Numbered from the stretch's first letter, positions 1 through 7,126 are shown. The stretch: DNA of 33,940 nucleotides from Collinsella sp. AF25-2LB (GCF_003458415.1 NZ_QRUF01000021.1:1-33940), one strand, 5' to 3'. Notes: generated from the sequence alone by a model not told the origin. A program made the numbers and translations.

Positions 1-156
1 CTGTCGTTTCCGTGCCCCTGGATTGGGTCATAGTGTCTGACTTCGCCAAGACATCGGTGTTGCCCGACCAGTCGTTTTGGCACTTAGGTGGCAATTAGGG
101 ACGTTCCTTATGTGCCGGCACTTGGGGACACTCCTTGCGCTGATAGTCGTTGGGTT

Positions 157-210
157 AGTCGTTGGGGACGTTCTTGTTTGACTAGTCATTTAAGAACGTC
201 CCAAACGACT
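157..210. repeat. 54-bp palindromic intergenic repeat, family A copy 1
   Basis: A near-perfect inverted repeat. The left arm AGTCGTTGGGGACGTTCTT pairs with the right arm AAGAACGTCCCAAACGACT around a GACTAGTC centre. A second 54-bp copy lies at 7073-7126 with an identical first 31 bases, and a shortened relative is at 13188-13215. A partial extra left arm (tagtcgttggg) just upstream suggests a nested duplication. Bases 1-156 hold no gene I can support. Confidence 0.85.
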
Positions 211-262
211 AACTTCCTTCCCGTAACCTTTCTGCAACAATTTGCCCTTCACGCTGCCCGAC

Positions 263-291
263 TTCGCTCGTAACGTTCCCTGCGCTACACT
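263..291 (+). promoter_or_regulatory. Weak candidate promoter for the pyridoxal kinase gene
   Basis: A TACACT hexamer (286-291) is preceded by TTCGCT with a 17-bp spacer, about 50 bp before the start codon. The -10 match is fair and the -35 match is poor, so this is tentative. Confidence 0.3.
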
Positions 292-341
292 TAGTCGCAC
301 TGTGGCGCTGCCGCGCCGCGCCCGAACCAAGGGGGACACTC

Positions 342-1166
342 ATGAAGAACACTCAGCTGCTGCTGATCAACGATATGTGCGGTTACGGCAAGGTCGCGCT
401 TTCCGCCATGCTGCCGGTGCTGTCGCACATGGGCTATCGCATTCACAACCTGCCGACGGCCCTCGTTTCCGATACGCTCAACTACCCCAAGTTCTACATC
501 CACGACACCACGGAGTATGTCCGCCAGAGCCTCGCTATCTGGGAGGAGCTCGGCTTTGAGTTCGACGCCATCTCGACCGGCTTTATCGTGACCGAGGAAG
601 AGACGCGCATCATCTCGGACTTCTGCCACCGCCGTGCGCAAAAGGGCACCAAGGTGTTCGTTGACCCCATCATGGGCGACAACGGCAAGCTCTATGCGGG
701 CGTGCCCGAGTCCACGATTGGCCTTATGCGGCGCCTGCTGGAGTGCGCAGACTACGCGGTGCCCAACTATACCGAGGCGTGCCTGCTTGCCGATAGGCCT
801 ATCGCCGAGCAAATTACGCCCGATGAGGCCCGCGCCCTTGTGGACGCTGTGCGCGAGCTGGGTGCCAAGTCGGTGGTCATTACGAGCGCCGTGGTCAATG
901 GCACGAACGCGGTTATCGGTTACGACCATGTGGCGGGGGAGTACTTCACGATTCCCTTTGAGCTCATTCCGGTCTATTTCCCGGGCACGGGCGACACGTT
1001 CTCGGCGGTGCTCGTCGGCCGCGTTATGGCCGGTTGGAGCCTGCAGCGTGCGACGAGCGATGCCATGCGCGTGGTAGCGGAGCTTATCGAGCGCAATGCC
1101 GACCAGGAGGATAAGTCCGCCGGCCTTCCCATCGAGGCCTGCCTGGATGTGATTGACCATGAGTAA
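342..1166 (+). CDS. Pyridoxamine/pyridoxal kinase (PfkB family)
   Basis: This 274-aa cytosolic kinase phosphorylates pyridoxal or pyridoxamine with ATP in vitamin B6 salvage. The N-terminus (LLINDMCGYGKVALSAMLP) matches the start of the PdxY/PdxK-type pyridoxamine kinases. Mid-protein VDPIMGDNGKLY and the C-terminal anion-hole motif PGTGDTFSA, with the catalytic Asp at about residue 218, are ribokinase-superfamily hallmarks. Length is normal for the family. The ATG at 342 follows AAGGGGGA at a good distance. The stop overlaps the next gene by 8 bp, implying co-translation. Family identity is secure; choice between pyridoxal, pyridoxamine or hydroxymethylpyrimidine as main substrate is inferred. 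Confidence 0.9.
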   Translation: MKNTQLLLINDMCGYGKVALSAMLPVLSHMGYRIHNLPTALVSDTLNYPKFYIHDTTEYVRQSLAIWEELGFEFDAISTGFIVTEEETRIISDFCHRRAQKGTKVFVDPIMGDNGKLYAGVPESTIGLMRRLLECADYAVPNYTEACLLADRPIAEQITPDEARALVDAVRELGAKSVVITSAVVNGTNAVIGYDHVAGEYFTIPFELIPVYFPGTGDTFSAVLVGRVMAGWSLQRATSDAMRVVAELIERNADQEDKSAGLPIEACLDVIDHE

Positions 1167-1488
1167 TGCTGATGAGGGCGGCGTCAAGCCTGCGGGCGAG
1201 AACAAGCCGCTCGGCGCGCCGCGTGGCAAGCGTCCGCGTATCCGCGTGAGCTGCGTGGACCAGCTGGGTGCGTGCCGCTGCCACCATGGTCACAAGCCGG
1301 GCGACGTCTTTGACTTCGACCGAGACCGCGGCAAGATGTGCGCTATGGCCTGCCATGTGGGCTTTCCCTATATCGATATCCTGCGCTATGGCGGAACCGT
1401 GCCTGGCAACGAGCCCGGCACGGCAAAGTTCTGCTGCCCCGAGGTCGATACGCTGAACGTCTGGCTTGCCGAGATCGTCGACGAGTAG
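1159..1488 (+). CDS. TIGR04076-like small cysteine-rich protein
   Basis: This 109-aa protein of unknown function resembles the TIGR04076 family. It has an N-terminal beta segment containing a VSCVDQLGACRCHHGH cysteine/histidine cluster, then KPGDVFDF, then KMCAMACHVGFPYIDILRYGG, and an FCCPEV motif near the C-terminus. Nine cysteines in about 110 residues suggest metal binding or redox chemistry, but no catalytic role is known to me. The ATG at 1159 lies inside the end of the kinase gene; a TTG at 1153 is an alternative start. The overlap argues for translational coupling with the B6 kinase. Confidence 0.72.
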   Translation: MSNADEGGVKPAGENKPLGAPRGKRPRIRVSCVDQLGACRCHHGHKPGDVFDFDRDRGKMCAMACHVGFPYIDILRYGGTVPGNEPGTAKFCCPEVDTLNVWLAEIVDE

Positions 1489-1496
1489 TCGAGCGC

Positions 1497-1529
1497 AATG
1501 TGACAAAGGGACAGTCCCTTTGTCACATT
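1497..1529. repeat. 33-bp perfect palindrome, family B copy 1
   Basis: Arms AATGTGACAAAGGGAC and GTCCCTTTGTCACATT are perfect reverse complements around one central base. It lies 9 bp after the preceding stop codon. A small GGGG-CTG-CCCC hairpin followed by TTCTTTTT (1534-1550) sits directly downstream and could terminate transcription. Related copies are at 3046, 4973 and 11638. Confidence 0.9.
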
Positions 1530-1555
1530 CGCCGGGGCTGCCCCTTCTTTTTGCT

Positions 1556-1561
1556 TATAAT
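1556..1561 (+). promoter_or_regulatory. Consensus -10 hexamer upstream of the AAA/DUF4143 gene
   Basis: TATAAT matches the sigma-70 -10 consensus exactly and sits in AT-rich DNA. No good -35 is visible 16-18 bp upstream, where the sequence is CGGGG-rich. Transcription starting near 1568 would place the three phased repeats inside the 5' untranslated region. Confidence 0.4.
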
Positions 1562-1572
1562 CCTAAATCTCT

Positions 1573-1652
1573 GCATTTCATCCGATTTTAGGTTCTAAAA
1601 ATCATACATTTCATCGATAATTAAGCGCATAAAACTTTGCATTTCATTTGAT
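1573..1652 (+). repeat. Three 33-bp-phased direct repeats (CATTTCAT core)
   Basis: The octamer CATTTCAT starts at 1574, 1607 and 1640, exactly 33 bp apart each time. Each copy sits in a similar context: an A-rich stretch about 10 bp before, T(G/A) immediately before, and a GAT shortly after. The last copy ends about 20 bp before the start codon. Exact three-helical-turn spacing fits a cooperative protein-binding array, but no regulator is known from this sequence. Confidence 0.7.
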
Positions 1653-1671
1653 GACACTGAGGGGAGAGCCT

Positions 1672-3033
1672 ATGCTGCGCAGGAAAATAGCGGCAGAGCT
1701 GGAGCGTTGGCTGAAGTCTGCCGAGCAAAAGGCCTTATTCATCACGGGTTCTCGCCAGATCGGCAAAAGCTATTCGATTCGCGCATTTGGCAAAGCCAGC
1801 CATGCAACCTACATCGAGCTCAATCTCATGGAAAATCGCCAGGCAAAAGATGCTCTTCTCGAGGCGCGGAATGCCGATGATTTCATCAGCAGGGTGACGC
1901 TTCTTTCGGGAAAGTCGATTGCACCAGGCAAAACGCTCGTGTTTATCGATGAGGTCCAAGAGGCCCCCGACATCATGACGATGGCAAAGTTCCTTGTAGA
2001 GGACGGGAGGTGCCGCTGGGCGTTTTCGGGGTCAATGCTCGGGACCCAGTTCAAGGGCGTCAGGTCCTATCCCGTGGGGTATGTCCACGAGCTTAGGATG
2101 TTCCCGCTCGATTTTGAGGAGTTTTGCTGGGCAACCGGGGTGAGCGAGGGGGCTCGCCAAACGATACGTGACGCGTGTATCAGCGAGAGGCCCATTCCTG
2201 ATTACATTCATGACGCGATGATGGCAAACTTCAGGACCTATACCGTTGTCGGCGGAATGCCGGAGGTCGTGCAGCGTTTCCTTGACACGCAGGGCGACCT
2301 TGCCTCTGTTCGTCAGCTACAGTCCGAGCTCAACGAACAGTACCGACGGGATATTTCCAAGTATGCAAGCGGGCGTGCCCTTCAGGTGCAGAGCATCTAC
2401 GATCAGCTCCCCATTATGCTTGAGGGCGAACACAAGCGTTTCGTGCTCAATTCCATTGACCCCAAGGCGCATTATGAGAAGTACCAGCGAGATTTTGTCT
2501 GGCTTGTCGATGCCGGCGTTGCTCTCAAAGCCGATATCGTAACCGAGCCAAAGTCGCCCCTGCTCAAGACGGCACGGCCATCGCAGTTCAAGCTATACCA
2601 ATCGGATACGGGCATGTTGATGGCGCGCTACCCCGTTGGAGTCGCCCAAGCGGCGTATCTTGATAGCAAGGAGCCCAATCTGGGCGGCTTTTACGAAAAC
2701 GTGGTGGCCCAGCAGCTGGCTGCCCAAAATCGCCAGCTTTACTACTATCAGACAAAAAAGCGCGGTGAAGTGGACTTTGTGGTCGATGGGCCGGATGGGA
2801 CGGCTGTTCCGATCGAGGTTAAATCGGGCTCCTATTACCACGCGCACGCTGCGCTCGGTCATGTGCTTGATACGGCTGAATATGGCGTAAGGCTCGGGAT
2901 TGTTTTCTCGAGAGGCAACGTTGAGCGCAACGGAGCGGTTCTCTATTTGCCGCTATATGCGACCTGGGCCCTTTCGGATGTTTTGGGCGACTCCTGCGCC
3001 GAGGGGATAAAGCTGGAGGTCAAGCCGGTCTAG
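1672..3033 (+). CDS. AAA ATPase with DUF4143 (ATP-binding protein)
   Basis: This 453-aa protein has the AAA_14 plus DUF4143 architecture. Walker A is GSRQIGKS at residues 26-33 and Walker B is VFIDE with acidic residues near 93-94. The C-terminal part contains GEVDFVVD (Asp368) and PIEVKSG (Glu382, Lys384), which together form a PD-(D/E)XK-like pattern. Such proteins are common, often in many copies, in gut anaerobes, and their cellular role is unsettled. The ATG at 1672 is chosen because GAGGGGAGAG precedes it; ATG 1651 and TTG 1648 are alternatives that would overlap the third repeat. AGG/AAA codons are more frequent than in neighbouring genes, suggesting acquisition by transfer. Confidence 0.88.
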   Translation: MLRRKIAAELERWLKSAEQKALFITGSRQIGKSYSIRAFGKASHATYIELNLMENRQAKDALLEARNADDFISRVTLLSGKSIAPGKTLVFIDEVQEAPDIMTMAKFLVEDGRCRWAFSGSMLGTQFKGVRSYPVGYVHELRMFPLDFEEFCWATGVSEGARQTIRDACISERPIPDYIHDAMMANFRTYTVVGGMPEVVQRFLDTQGDLASVRQLQSELNEQYRRDISKYASGRALQVQSIYDQLPIMLEGEHKRFVLNSIDPKAHYEKYQRDFVWLVDAGVALKADIVTEPKSPLLKTARPSQFKLYQSDTGMLMARYPVGVAQAAYLDSKEPNLGGFYENVVAQQLAAQNRQLYYYQTKKRGEVDFVVDGPDGTAVPIEVKSGSYYHAHAALGHVLDTAEYGVRLGIVFSRGNVERNGAVLYLPLYATWALSDVLGDSCAEGIKLEVKPV

Positions 3034-3045
3034 GGCCAGTCCCGG

Positions 3046-3076
3046 ATGTGGCAAAGGGGCAGTCCCTTTGTCACAT
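3046..3076. repeat. Family B palindrome, copy 2 (degenerate)
   Basis: The left arm ATGTGGCAAAGGGGC carries two changes relative to the right arm GTCCCTTTGTCACAT. It lies 12 bp after the AAA ATPase stop codon. The core is the same as at 1497, 4973 and 11638. Confidence 0.8.
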
Positions 3077-3080
3077 TCAT

Positions 3081-3144
3081 GAGCGTGGATTTTCTCCCGT
3101 TTAGAGCGCACTCGAGCGCTCAAAGTGGGAGAAAACCCACGCTC
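3081..3144. terminator. 64-bp inverted repeat between convergent genes
   Basis: The left arm GAGCGTGGATTTTCTCCC pairs with the right arm GGGAGAAAACCCACGCTC, and GAGCGC / GCGCTC pair further in. The only mismatch in the outer 18 bp is central to the GGAT/ACCC step. Because it separates convergent genes (AAA ATPase on plus, phosphatase on minus) it could serve as a bidirectional terminator. No long T-tract follows, so a repeat of another kind is also possible. Confidence 0.6.
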
Positions 3145-3181
3145 GTTTCGCGCCGGAGACGTGGCTCGCGACCTCGCTTGT

Positions 3182-3628
3182 CTACAGTTGCTCGAGCATA
3201 GCGGTGCAACCGTCGAGCACGTCGCGGTAGGTGGCATCGAAGTTGCCGGTGTACCAGGGATCGGCCACGTCACCGGGGCGCTCGGTCCAATCGAGCAAGC
3301 GTGTAACCTTGCCGTCGGGGTCGTCGCCAAAGATGCGCCGCAGGCCGCGGGCGTTCTCGTCGTCCATATAGACAATGTGGTCCCAGTCGCCATACTCCGC
3401 GCGACGCACCTGGCGGGCACGGTGCGCAACGACGGGAATCCCGACTTCACGCAGCTTGGCGACCGTGCCATGATGCGGCGGGTTGCCGATCTCCTCAGTT
3501 GAGGTCGCAGCGGAGTCAATGACAAACTCGCCCGCGCGCCCGGCGCGCCGCACCAGCTCGGTAAACACGGACTCAGCCATCGTCGAGCGACAGATGTTCC
3601 CATGGCAGATAAACAGTACACGTTGCAT
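3182..3628 (-). CDS. Low-molecular-weight protein-tyrosine-phosphatase
   Basis: This 148-aa cytosolic phosphatase hydrolyses phosphotyrosine. The P-loop CHGNICRS at residues 8-15 gives the nucleophile Cys8 and Arg14, and DPWY supplies the general acid Asp123. Size and order match the LMW-PTP family. The ATG at 3628 is chosen because AAGGAAA precedes it and because the family begins directly with the strand leading into the P-loop; an in-frame extension upstream would add 15 unrelated residues. It follows the MFS gene by 45 bp on the same strand, so the two are probably co-transcribed. The substrate is unknown. Confidence 0.93.
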   Translation of the reverse strand: MQRVLFICHGNICRSTMAESVFTELVRRAGRAGEFVIDSAATSTEEIGNPPHHGTVAKLREVGIPVVAHRARQVRRAEYGDWDHIVYMDDENARGLRRIFGDDPDGKVTRLLDWTERPGDVADPWYTGNFDATYRDVLDGCTAMLEQL

Positions 3629-3673
3629 ATGCGGTTTCCTTTCGATCGCCATCATCGAGCTCGAGTATCGCAT

Positions 3674-4915
3674 CTACGCCTGCGCCATCGTCCTCTTGCG
3701 TTCCCAGCGAGCCAACTTAATCGTCACCAGCGTGAGCGCCCAGGCCACAAGCGAGAACACGGCACCGACCGCGCCTACATATGCAATGCCAACGCTGCTT
3801 ACCACGGCGCCGCCCACTGCGGTGCCAAACGAGATGCCGACGTTAAACGCCATGGGCTCAACCGAACTTGCGAGTACCATCGACTTGGGATGGCGGCTGC
3901 GTGCCACGTCCATAAAGTGCGTGATGCACGACACCGAGAACAGGTACATGAGCAGCGCCAGGCTAAAGACAAAGACCAGCGCGAGCGGCATGGTGCCGCC
4001 CACAGCAAACAGTCCGAGTAACGCTGCAGCCTGCAGCACAAACGTCACGAGTAGCGCCTTCATGCCAAAGCGCGCATCGATCCATCCGCCCAGGATGTTC
4101 GAGATCAGGCAGAACACGCCGTAGGCCATGAGCGTGGTACTGGCTTCGACCGTGCCCATGCCCAGCACCTGCTCAAGATAAGGCGTCACGTAGCCGTAAA
4201 AAACGTAGACCGACCCCACGCCAAACAAAAAGATGAGCATGCCGGTGATGATGCTCGGCTCGCGTAGTAGACCCGCCTGTTCGCGAAAAGTGGCGGGCTC
4301 GTCGGTTTGCCCAGCGCGCGGCATAAACGCCACGAGCGCTCCGCAGATCAGAACGGCAAAGGTCAGCGTGCCGTACATGGCCACGTGCCAGTCGAGCGTG
4401 TCGGCCACAAACTTGCCGATCGAAGTGACAAAGACCATTGCCACGGAAAACGCGCCGTACACTACCGAGATGGCGAGTGAGGTCTGCTGCGGGGACAGCA
4501 GCTCAGGGATGTACGTTACGCCCACGGCGAGCAGCGCACCCGAGACGGAGCCCAGGACAATACGCGAGATAAACAGCACTTGAAAGTTGGGCGCCAGCGC
4601 CATAACCAAATTGCCGAGCACAAAGACGATGCTGTAGCACACGAGCAGCTGGTAGCGGCGAAAACGCCCCGTGCTGAGCGCAAGCACTGGCGTCGCGATG
4701 GCGTAGACAAGCGCAAACACGCTAATAAGTTGGCCTGCGGTGGCAAGCGATACGCCGAGTTCCGTTGCCAAGTCGCTTTCGATGCCGATGACCACGAACT
4801 CGGAGCAGCCGAGCGAGAATCCCAACAGCACGAGCAGCGCCAGGCAGAGCTTGGTGCGCGCAGGGGAGAGCGCGGCGGCGGTTGACTTACTTTTAGGCGT
4901 GGTTGCGGCGGTCAA
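3674..4915 (-). CDS. MFS transporter, DHA1/AraJ-like exporter
   Basis: This inner-membrane protein of about 413 aa has the twelve hydrophobic segments of a major facilitator. The first helix region reads LGFSLGCSEFVVIGI and is followed by ATAGQLISVFALVYAIATPVLA, typical of the AraJ/DHA1 drug- or sugar-efflux group. A cytoplasmic loop near mid-protein (RAGQTDEPATFREQ) divides the two six-helix halves. I choose TTG 4915 because GGAG lies 8 bp upstream; GTG 4924 is the alternative but has no spaced ribosome site. A longer open frame runs back through the family B palindrome and is not credible as protein. The substrate cannot be read from the sequence. Confidence 0.85.
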   Translation of the reverse strand: MTAATTPKSKSTAAALSPARTKLCLALLVLLGFSLGCSEFVVIGIESDLATELGVSLATAGQLISVFALVYAIATPVLALSTGRFRRYQLLVCYSIVFVLGNLVMALAPNFQVLFISRIVLGSVSGALLAVGVTYIPELLSPQQTSLAISVVYGAFSVAMVFVTSIGKFVADTLDWHVAMYGTLTFAVLICGALVAFMPRAGQTDEPATFREQAGLLREPSIITGMLIFLFGVGSVYVFYGYVTPYLEQVLGMGTVEASTTLMAYGVFCLISNILGGWIDARFGMKALLVTFVLQAAALLGLFAVGGTMPLALVFVFSLALLMYLFSVSCITHFMDVARSRHPKSMVLASSVEPMAFNVGISFGTAVGGAVVSSVGIAYVGAVGAVFSLVAWALTLVTIKLARWERKRTMAQA

Positions 4916-4972
4916 GGTTGTCACTCCAATGTCGCATGAATAAGCGAGATTCAATCCCTGCAACTCTAGCAG

Positions 4973-5005
4973 AATGTGACAAAGGGACAGTCTCTTTGTC
5001 ACATT
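4973..5005. repeat. Family B palindrome, copy 3
   Basis: AATGTGACAAAGGGAC pairs with GTCTCTTTGTCACATT, with one mismatch. It lies between divergent genes (MFS on minus, membrane protein on plus), so it cannot be a simple 3'-end terminator here. Confidence 0.88.
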
Positions 5006-5031
5006 GCGCTGCCGGCCGGTCGCCCAAACCG

Positions 5032-5084
5032 TCACAACATTCGGCGAAAATCTCGAAATCGAGGAAAAACGTCGAATGTTGTGA
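5032..5084. repeat. 53-bp inverted repeat between divergent genes
   Basis: TCACAACATTCGGCG pairs with CGTCGAATGTTGTGA with one mismatch, and an inner CTCG-AAAT-CGAG hairpin fills the centre. The remainder of the 4916-5175 gap holds a possible TATAAG hexamer (5130-5135) but no recognisable -35. Confidence 0.75.
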
Positions 5085-5175
5085 TGGTTTTCCTATCTGT
5101 GCCGGCGAGCTGCCGTGCCGTCTGGGGGTATAAGACTAGCGAGTGTTTATTTGCGAGGCCTAAGGGGCGCCCCGT

Positions 5176-6045
5176 ATGGATATCGATAACTTTGAATGGT
5201 GGTATAGCGAGGGTGAGGCTCCGGACGAGGAGTGGGACGAGCCCATGCCGCGTGACGTGTCGAGCGACGAGGACGAGACCGGCAACGACGTCGCCGCCGA
5301 TTCGGACGCCGCCCTCGACCCCGTCGAGCCCCTGACCTTCGAACAAGCTTGGGCCCAGGCCGAGGCAGACGAGGCCAAGGCCGACGCTACGGCCACGCTC
5401 GGCGAGCCAGCCGACATGTCCATCTCGCCGGCAAAGATCCCGCAGCCGCGTCACACCATCGACCCCGACAGCACGGCATCCTTCAGCATTCTCGACGTGC
5501 CCGCGCAAGGCGCCCAGGCGCCTGCGCCCACACATCGCCCCGACCTGGCTCGTGAGGAAGACGCGGGCCGCCGTTCTCCGCTCGGCCCCATCCTTATCGC
5601 CTTCATGGCCGGCGTTATCGCATGCTCGGTAATTGGAAACGTCTGGAGCCATGTTGAACAACAGCGAAAAGACGCCGCCAAGGTCGAGATGTCTATCGAG
5701 CAATCGCTCGGCCGCACGCGCTCGGTACATGTGTCGGTCGAGGTCAAGGACGGCGCGACGTGGGACACCGCGCGTGGCGACAGCCAAATGCTCATCCACA
5801 TCGTGGGGCGTACGCTCAAAGGGCAGACGATTGACGAGTATCAATACGTCAATTCCGCTGGTGACGGCATCGAACTTAAGCCCGGCGACTACGAGCTCAC
5901 CGTCGATGAACCGCCCGTCGCCACCGACGGCACGCGCTTCCGTGCCTCAAAGCGCATGGTCCCCGTGAGCTTTAACTCACAGGCGCCCGACACGGTCGAC
6001 ACCACACCGCAGGGCAGGTTCGACCTTTACGTGGATACCCAGTAG
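5176..6045 (+). CDS. Hypothetical single-pass membrane protein
   Basis: I do not recognise this 289-aa protein. Residues 1 to about 130 are strongly acidic and low in complexity (runs of D/E, then Pro/Ala), so probably a disordered cytoplasmic tail. RRSP followed by one hydrophobic helix (about residues 137-158, PILIAFMAGVIACSVIGNVW) gives an N-in, C-out topology. Residues 165-289 contain beta-strand-like stretches (VHVSVEVKDGATW, MLIHIVGRTLKG, LKPGDYELTVDEPP) and could form a small extracellular beta-sandwich. Start ATG 5176 has only a weak AAGGGG site. It stands alone, with repeats upstream. Coding potential is supported by length and the coherent architecture. Confidence 0.75.
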   Translation: MDIDNFEWWYSEGEAPDEEWDEPMPRDVSSDEDETGNDVAADSDAALDPVEPLTFEQAWAQAEADEAKADATATLGEPADMSISPAKIPQPRHTIDPDSTASFSILDVPAQGAQAPAPTHRPDLAREEDAGRRSPLGPILIAFMAGVIACSVIGNVWSHVEQQRKDAAKVEMSIEQSLGRTRSVHVSVEVKDGATWDTARGDSQMLIHIVGRTLKGQTIDEYQYVNSAGDGIELKPGDYELTVDEPPVATDGTRFRASKRMVPVSFNSQAPDTVDTTPQGRFDLYVDTQ

Positions 6046-6115
6046 GCACTCGCCGCTCATTCCGCTATGGCTACTCAATAATCGCCTGCCGTCCCGTCCC
6101 GCCGCCAAGAGTGGG

Positions 6116-6138
6116 ACAATAGCCCTCGACACTATTGT
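6116..6138. promoter_or_regulatory. Inverted repeat upstream of the aldose epimerase
   Basis: ACAATAG (6116-6122) and CTATTGT (6132-6138) are perfect 7-bp arms around a 9-bp centre, ending 20 bp before the start codon. Position fits an operator, but the palindrome is short and could be chance. Confidence 0.35.
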
Positions 6139-6158
6139 TTACTTTTGGAGGAAGTAGC

Positions 6159-7052
6159 ATGTCTACTGTCACTACCATCAAGCGCGGCGGCCTCACCGCG
6201 GCCATCGATTCCATGGGTGCCCAGCTCACGAGCCTTGCCCTCAACGGCAACGAGTATCTGTGGCAGGGCGACCCCGCCTTTTGGGGCAAGCATGCGCCCA
6301 TCCTGTTCCCCATTGTGGGCTCGCTGCGCAACAACACGGCGACGTCTGCGGCCGGCACCTGCGAGATGCCGCGCCACGGACTCGCGCGCATCGTCGAACA
6401 CAAGCTGGTCGAGGTTTCGGAGGACGGCTCCTCGGTAACGTACGAGATCACCGACACGCCCGAGTCGCTCAAGGCGTTCCCGTTCCACTTTAAGCTCAAC
6501 ATGACCTATGCCCTGACTGGTGACGCCACACTTACCCAGACCTTTGCCGTCACCAATACCGGCGACGTGGACCTGCCGTTCTCGGTGGGCGGCCACCCCG
6601 CGTTTAACGTACCGGCTCCCGGTGCCGAGGACGAGGCATTCGAGGATTACGAGCTGGCGTTTACCGAGGCTTGGACTAATGAGGCTCCCATCATCACGCC
6701 CGACGGTCTTATGACGTTCGAGGGCAGTTACAAGGCTCCCGATAACTCGGACGTGCTGCCCATCACGCACCGCAGCTTCGATAACGACGCCATCATGTTC
6801 ACCGATACCCCGGGCTCCACGCTCACGCTGCGCGGCCGCAAGTCGGGCCACGGCGTCAAGATCGACTTTGAGGGCTTTAAGTACATTGGCGTGTGGTCTG
6901 CCGCCAACGACGCCCCGTTTGTGGCGCTCGAGCCCTGGACCGGTCACACCACCATGGACACCGAGGACGACGTCTTTGAGCACAAGGTCAACACCATCAC
7001 CTTGGCTCCCGGCGAGACGGATGTTCGCAGCTTTAGCGTTACTCTGCTTTAA
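6159..7052 (+). CDS. Aldose 1-epimerase family protein (LacX-like)
   Basis: This 297-aa cytosolic protein belongs to the galactose-mutarotase superfamily, LacX subgroup. It carries YLWQGDPAFWGKHAPILFPIVG near the N-terminus, MPRHGLAR (likely catalytic His) and GGHPAFNVP (second conserved His), as expected for enzymes interconverting alpha and beta anomers of sugars or sugar phosphates. Length is normal. ATG 6159 is preceded by a strong GGAGGA site at 6147; an in-frame extension to 6135 lacks one. It is monocistronic as far as visible, followed by a family A palindrome. The actual sugar is unknown. Confidence 0.9.
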   Translation: MSTVTTIKRGGLTAAIDSMGAQLTSLALNGNEYLWQGDPAFWGKHAPILFPIVGSLRNNTATSAAGTCEMPRHGLARIVEHKLVEVSEDGSSVTYEITDTPESLKAFPFHFKLNMTYALTGDATLTQTFAVTNTGDVDLPFSVGGHPAFNVPAPGAEDEAFEDYELAFTEAWTNEAPIITPDGLMTFEGSYKAPDNSDVLPITHRSFDNDAIMFTDTPGSTLTLRGRKSGHGVKIDFEGFKYIGVWSAANDAPFVALEPWTGHTTMDTEDDVFEHKVNTITLAPGETDVRSFSVTLL

Positions 7053-7072
7053 CAGGCTGCATACCTGGGACT

Positions 7073-7126
7073 AGTCGTTGGGGACGTTCTTGTTTGACTA
7101 GTCGTTTAAGAACGTCTCCAACGACT
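7073..7126. repeat. 54-bp palindromic repeat, family A copy 2
   Basis: It is the same length as the copy at 157-210 and identical over the first 31 bases; the right arm reads AAGAACGTCTCCAACGACT. It starts 20 bp after the epimerase stop codon and may also act as a transcription terminator, although it has no T-tract. Confidence 0.88.

Noticed and set aside
1..156. Gene at the left window edge
   Set aside because: No open frame here has a ribosome site or recognisable product; only repeat-like GGGGACGTTC fragments are seen.
1573..1652. CRISPR array
   Set aside because: Only an 8-12 base core repeats, with just three units and no conserved repeat of 24 or more bases; no cas genes are present.
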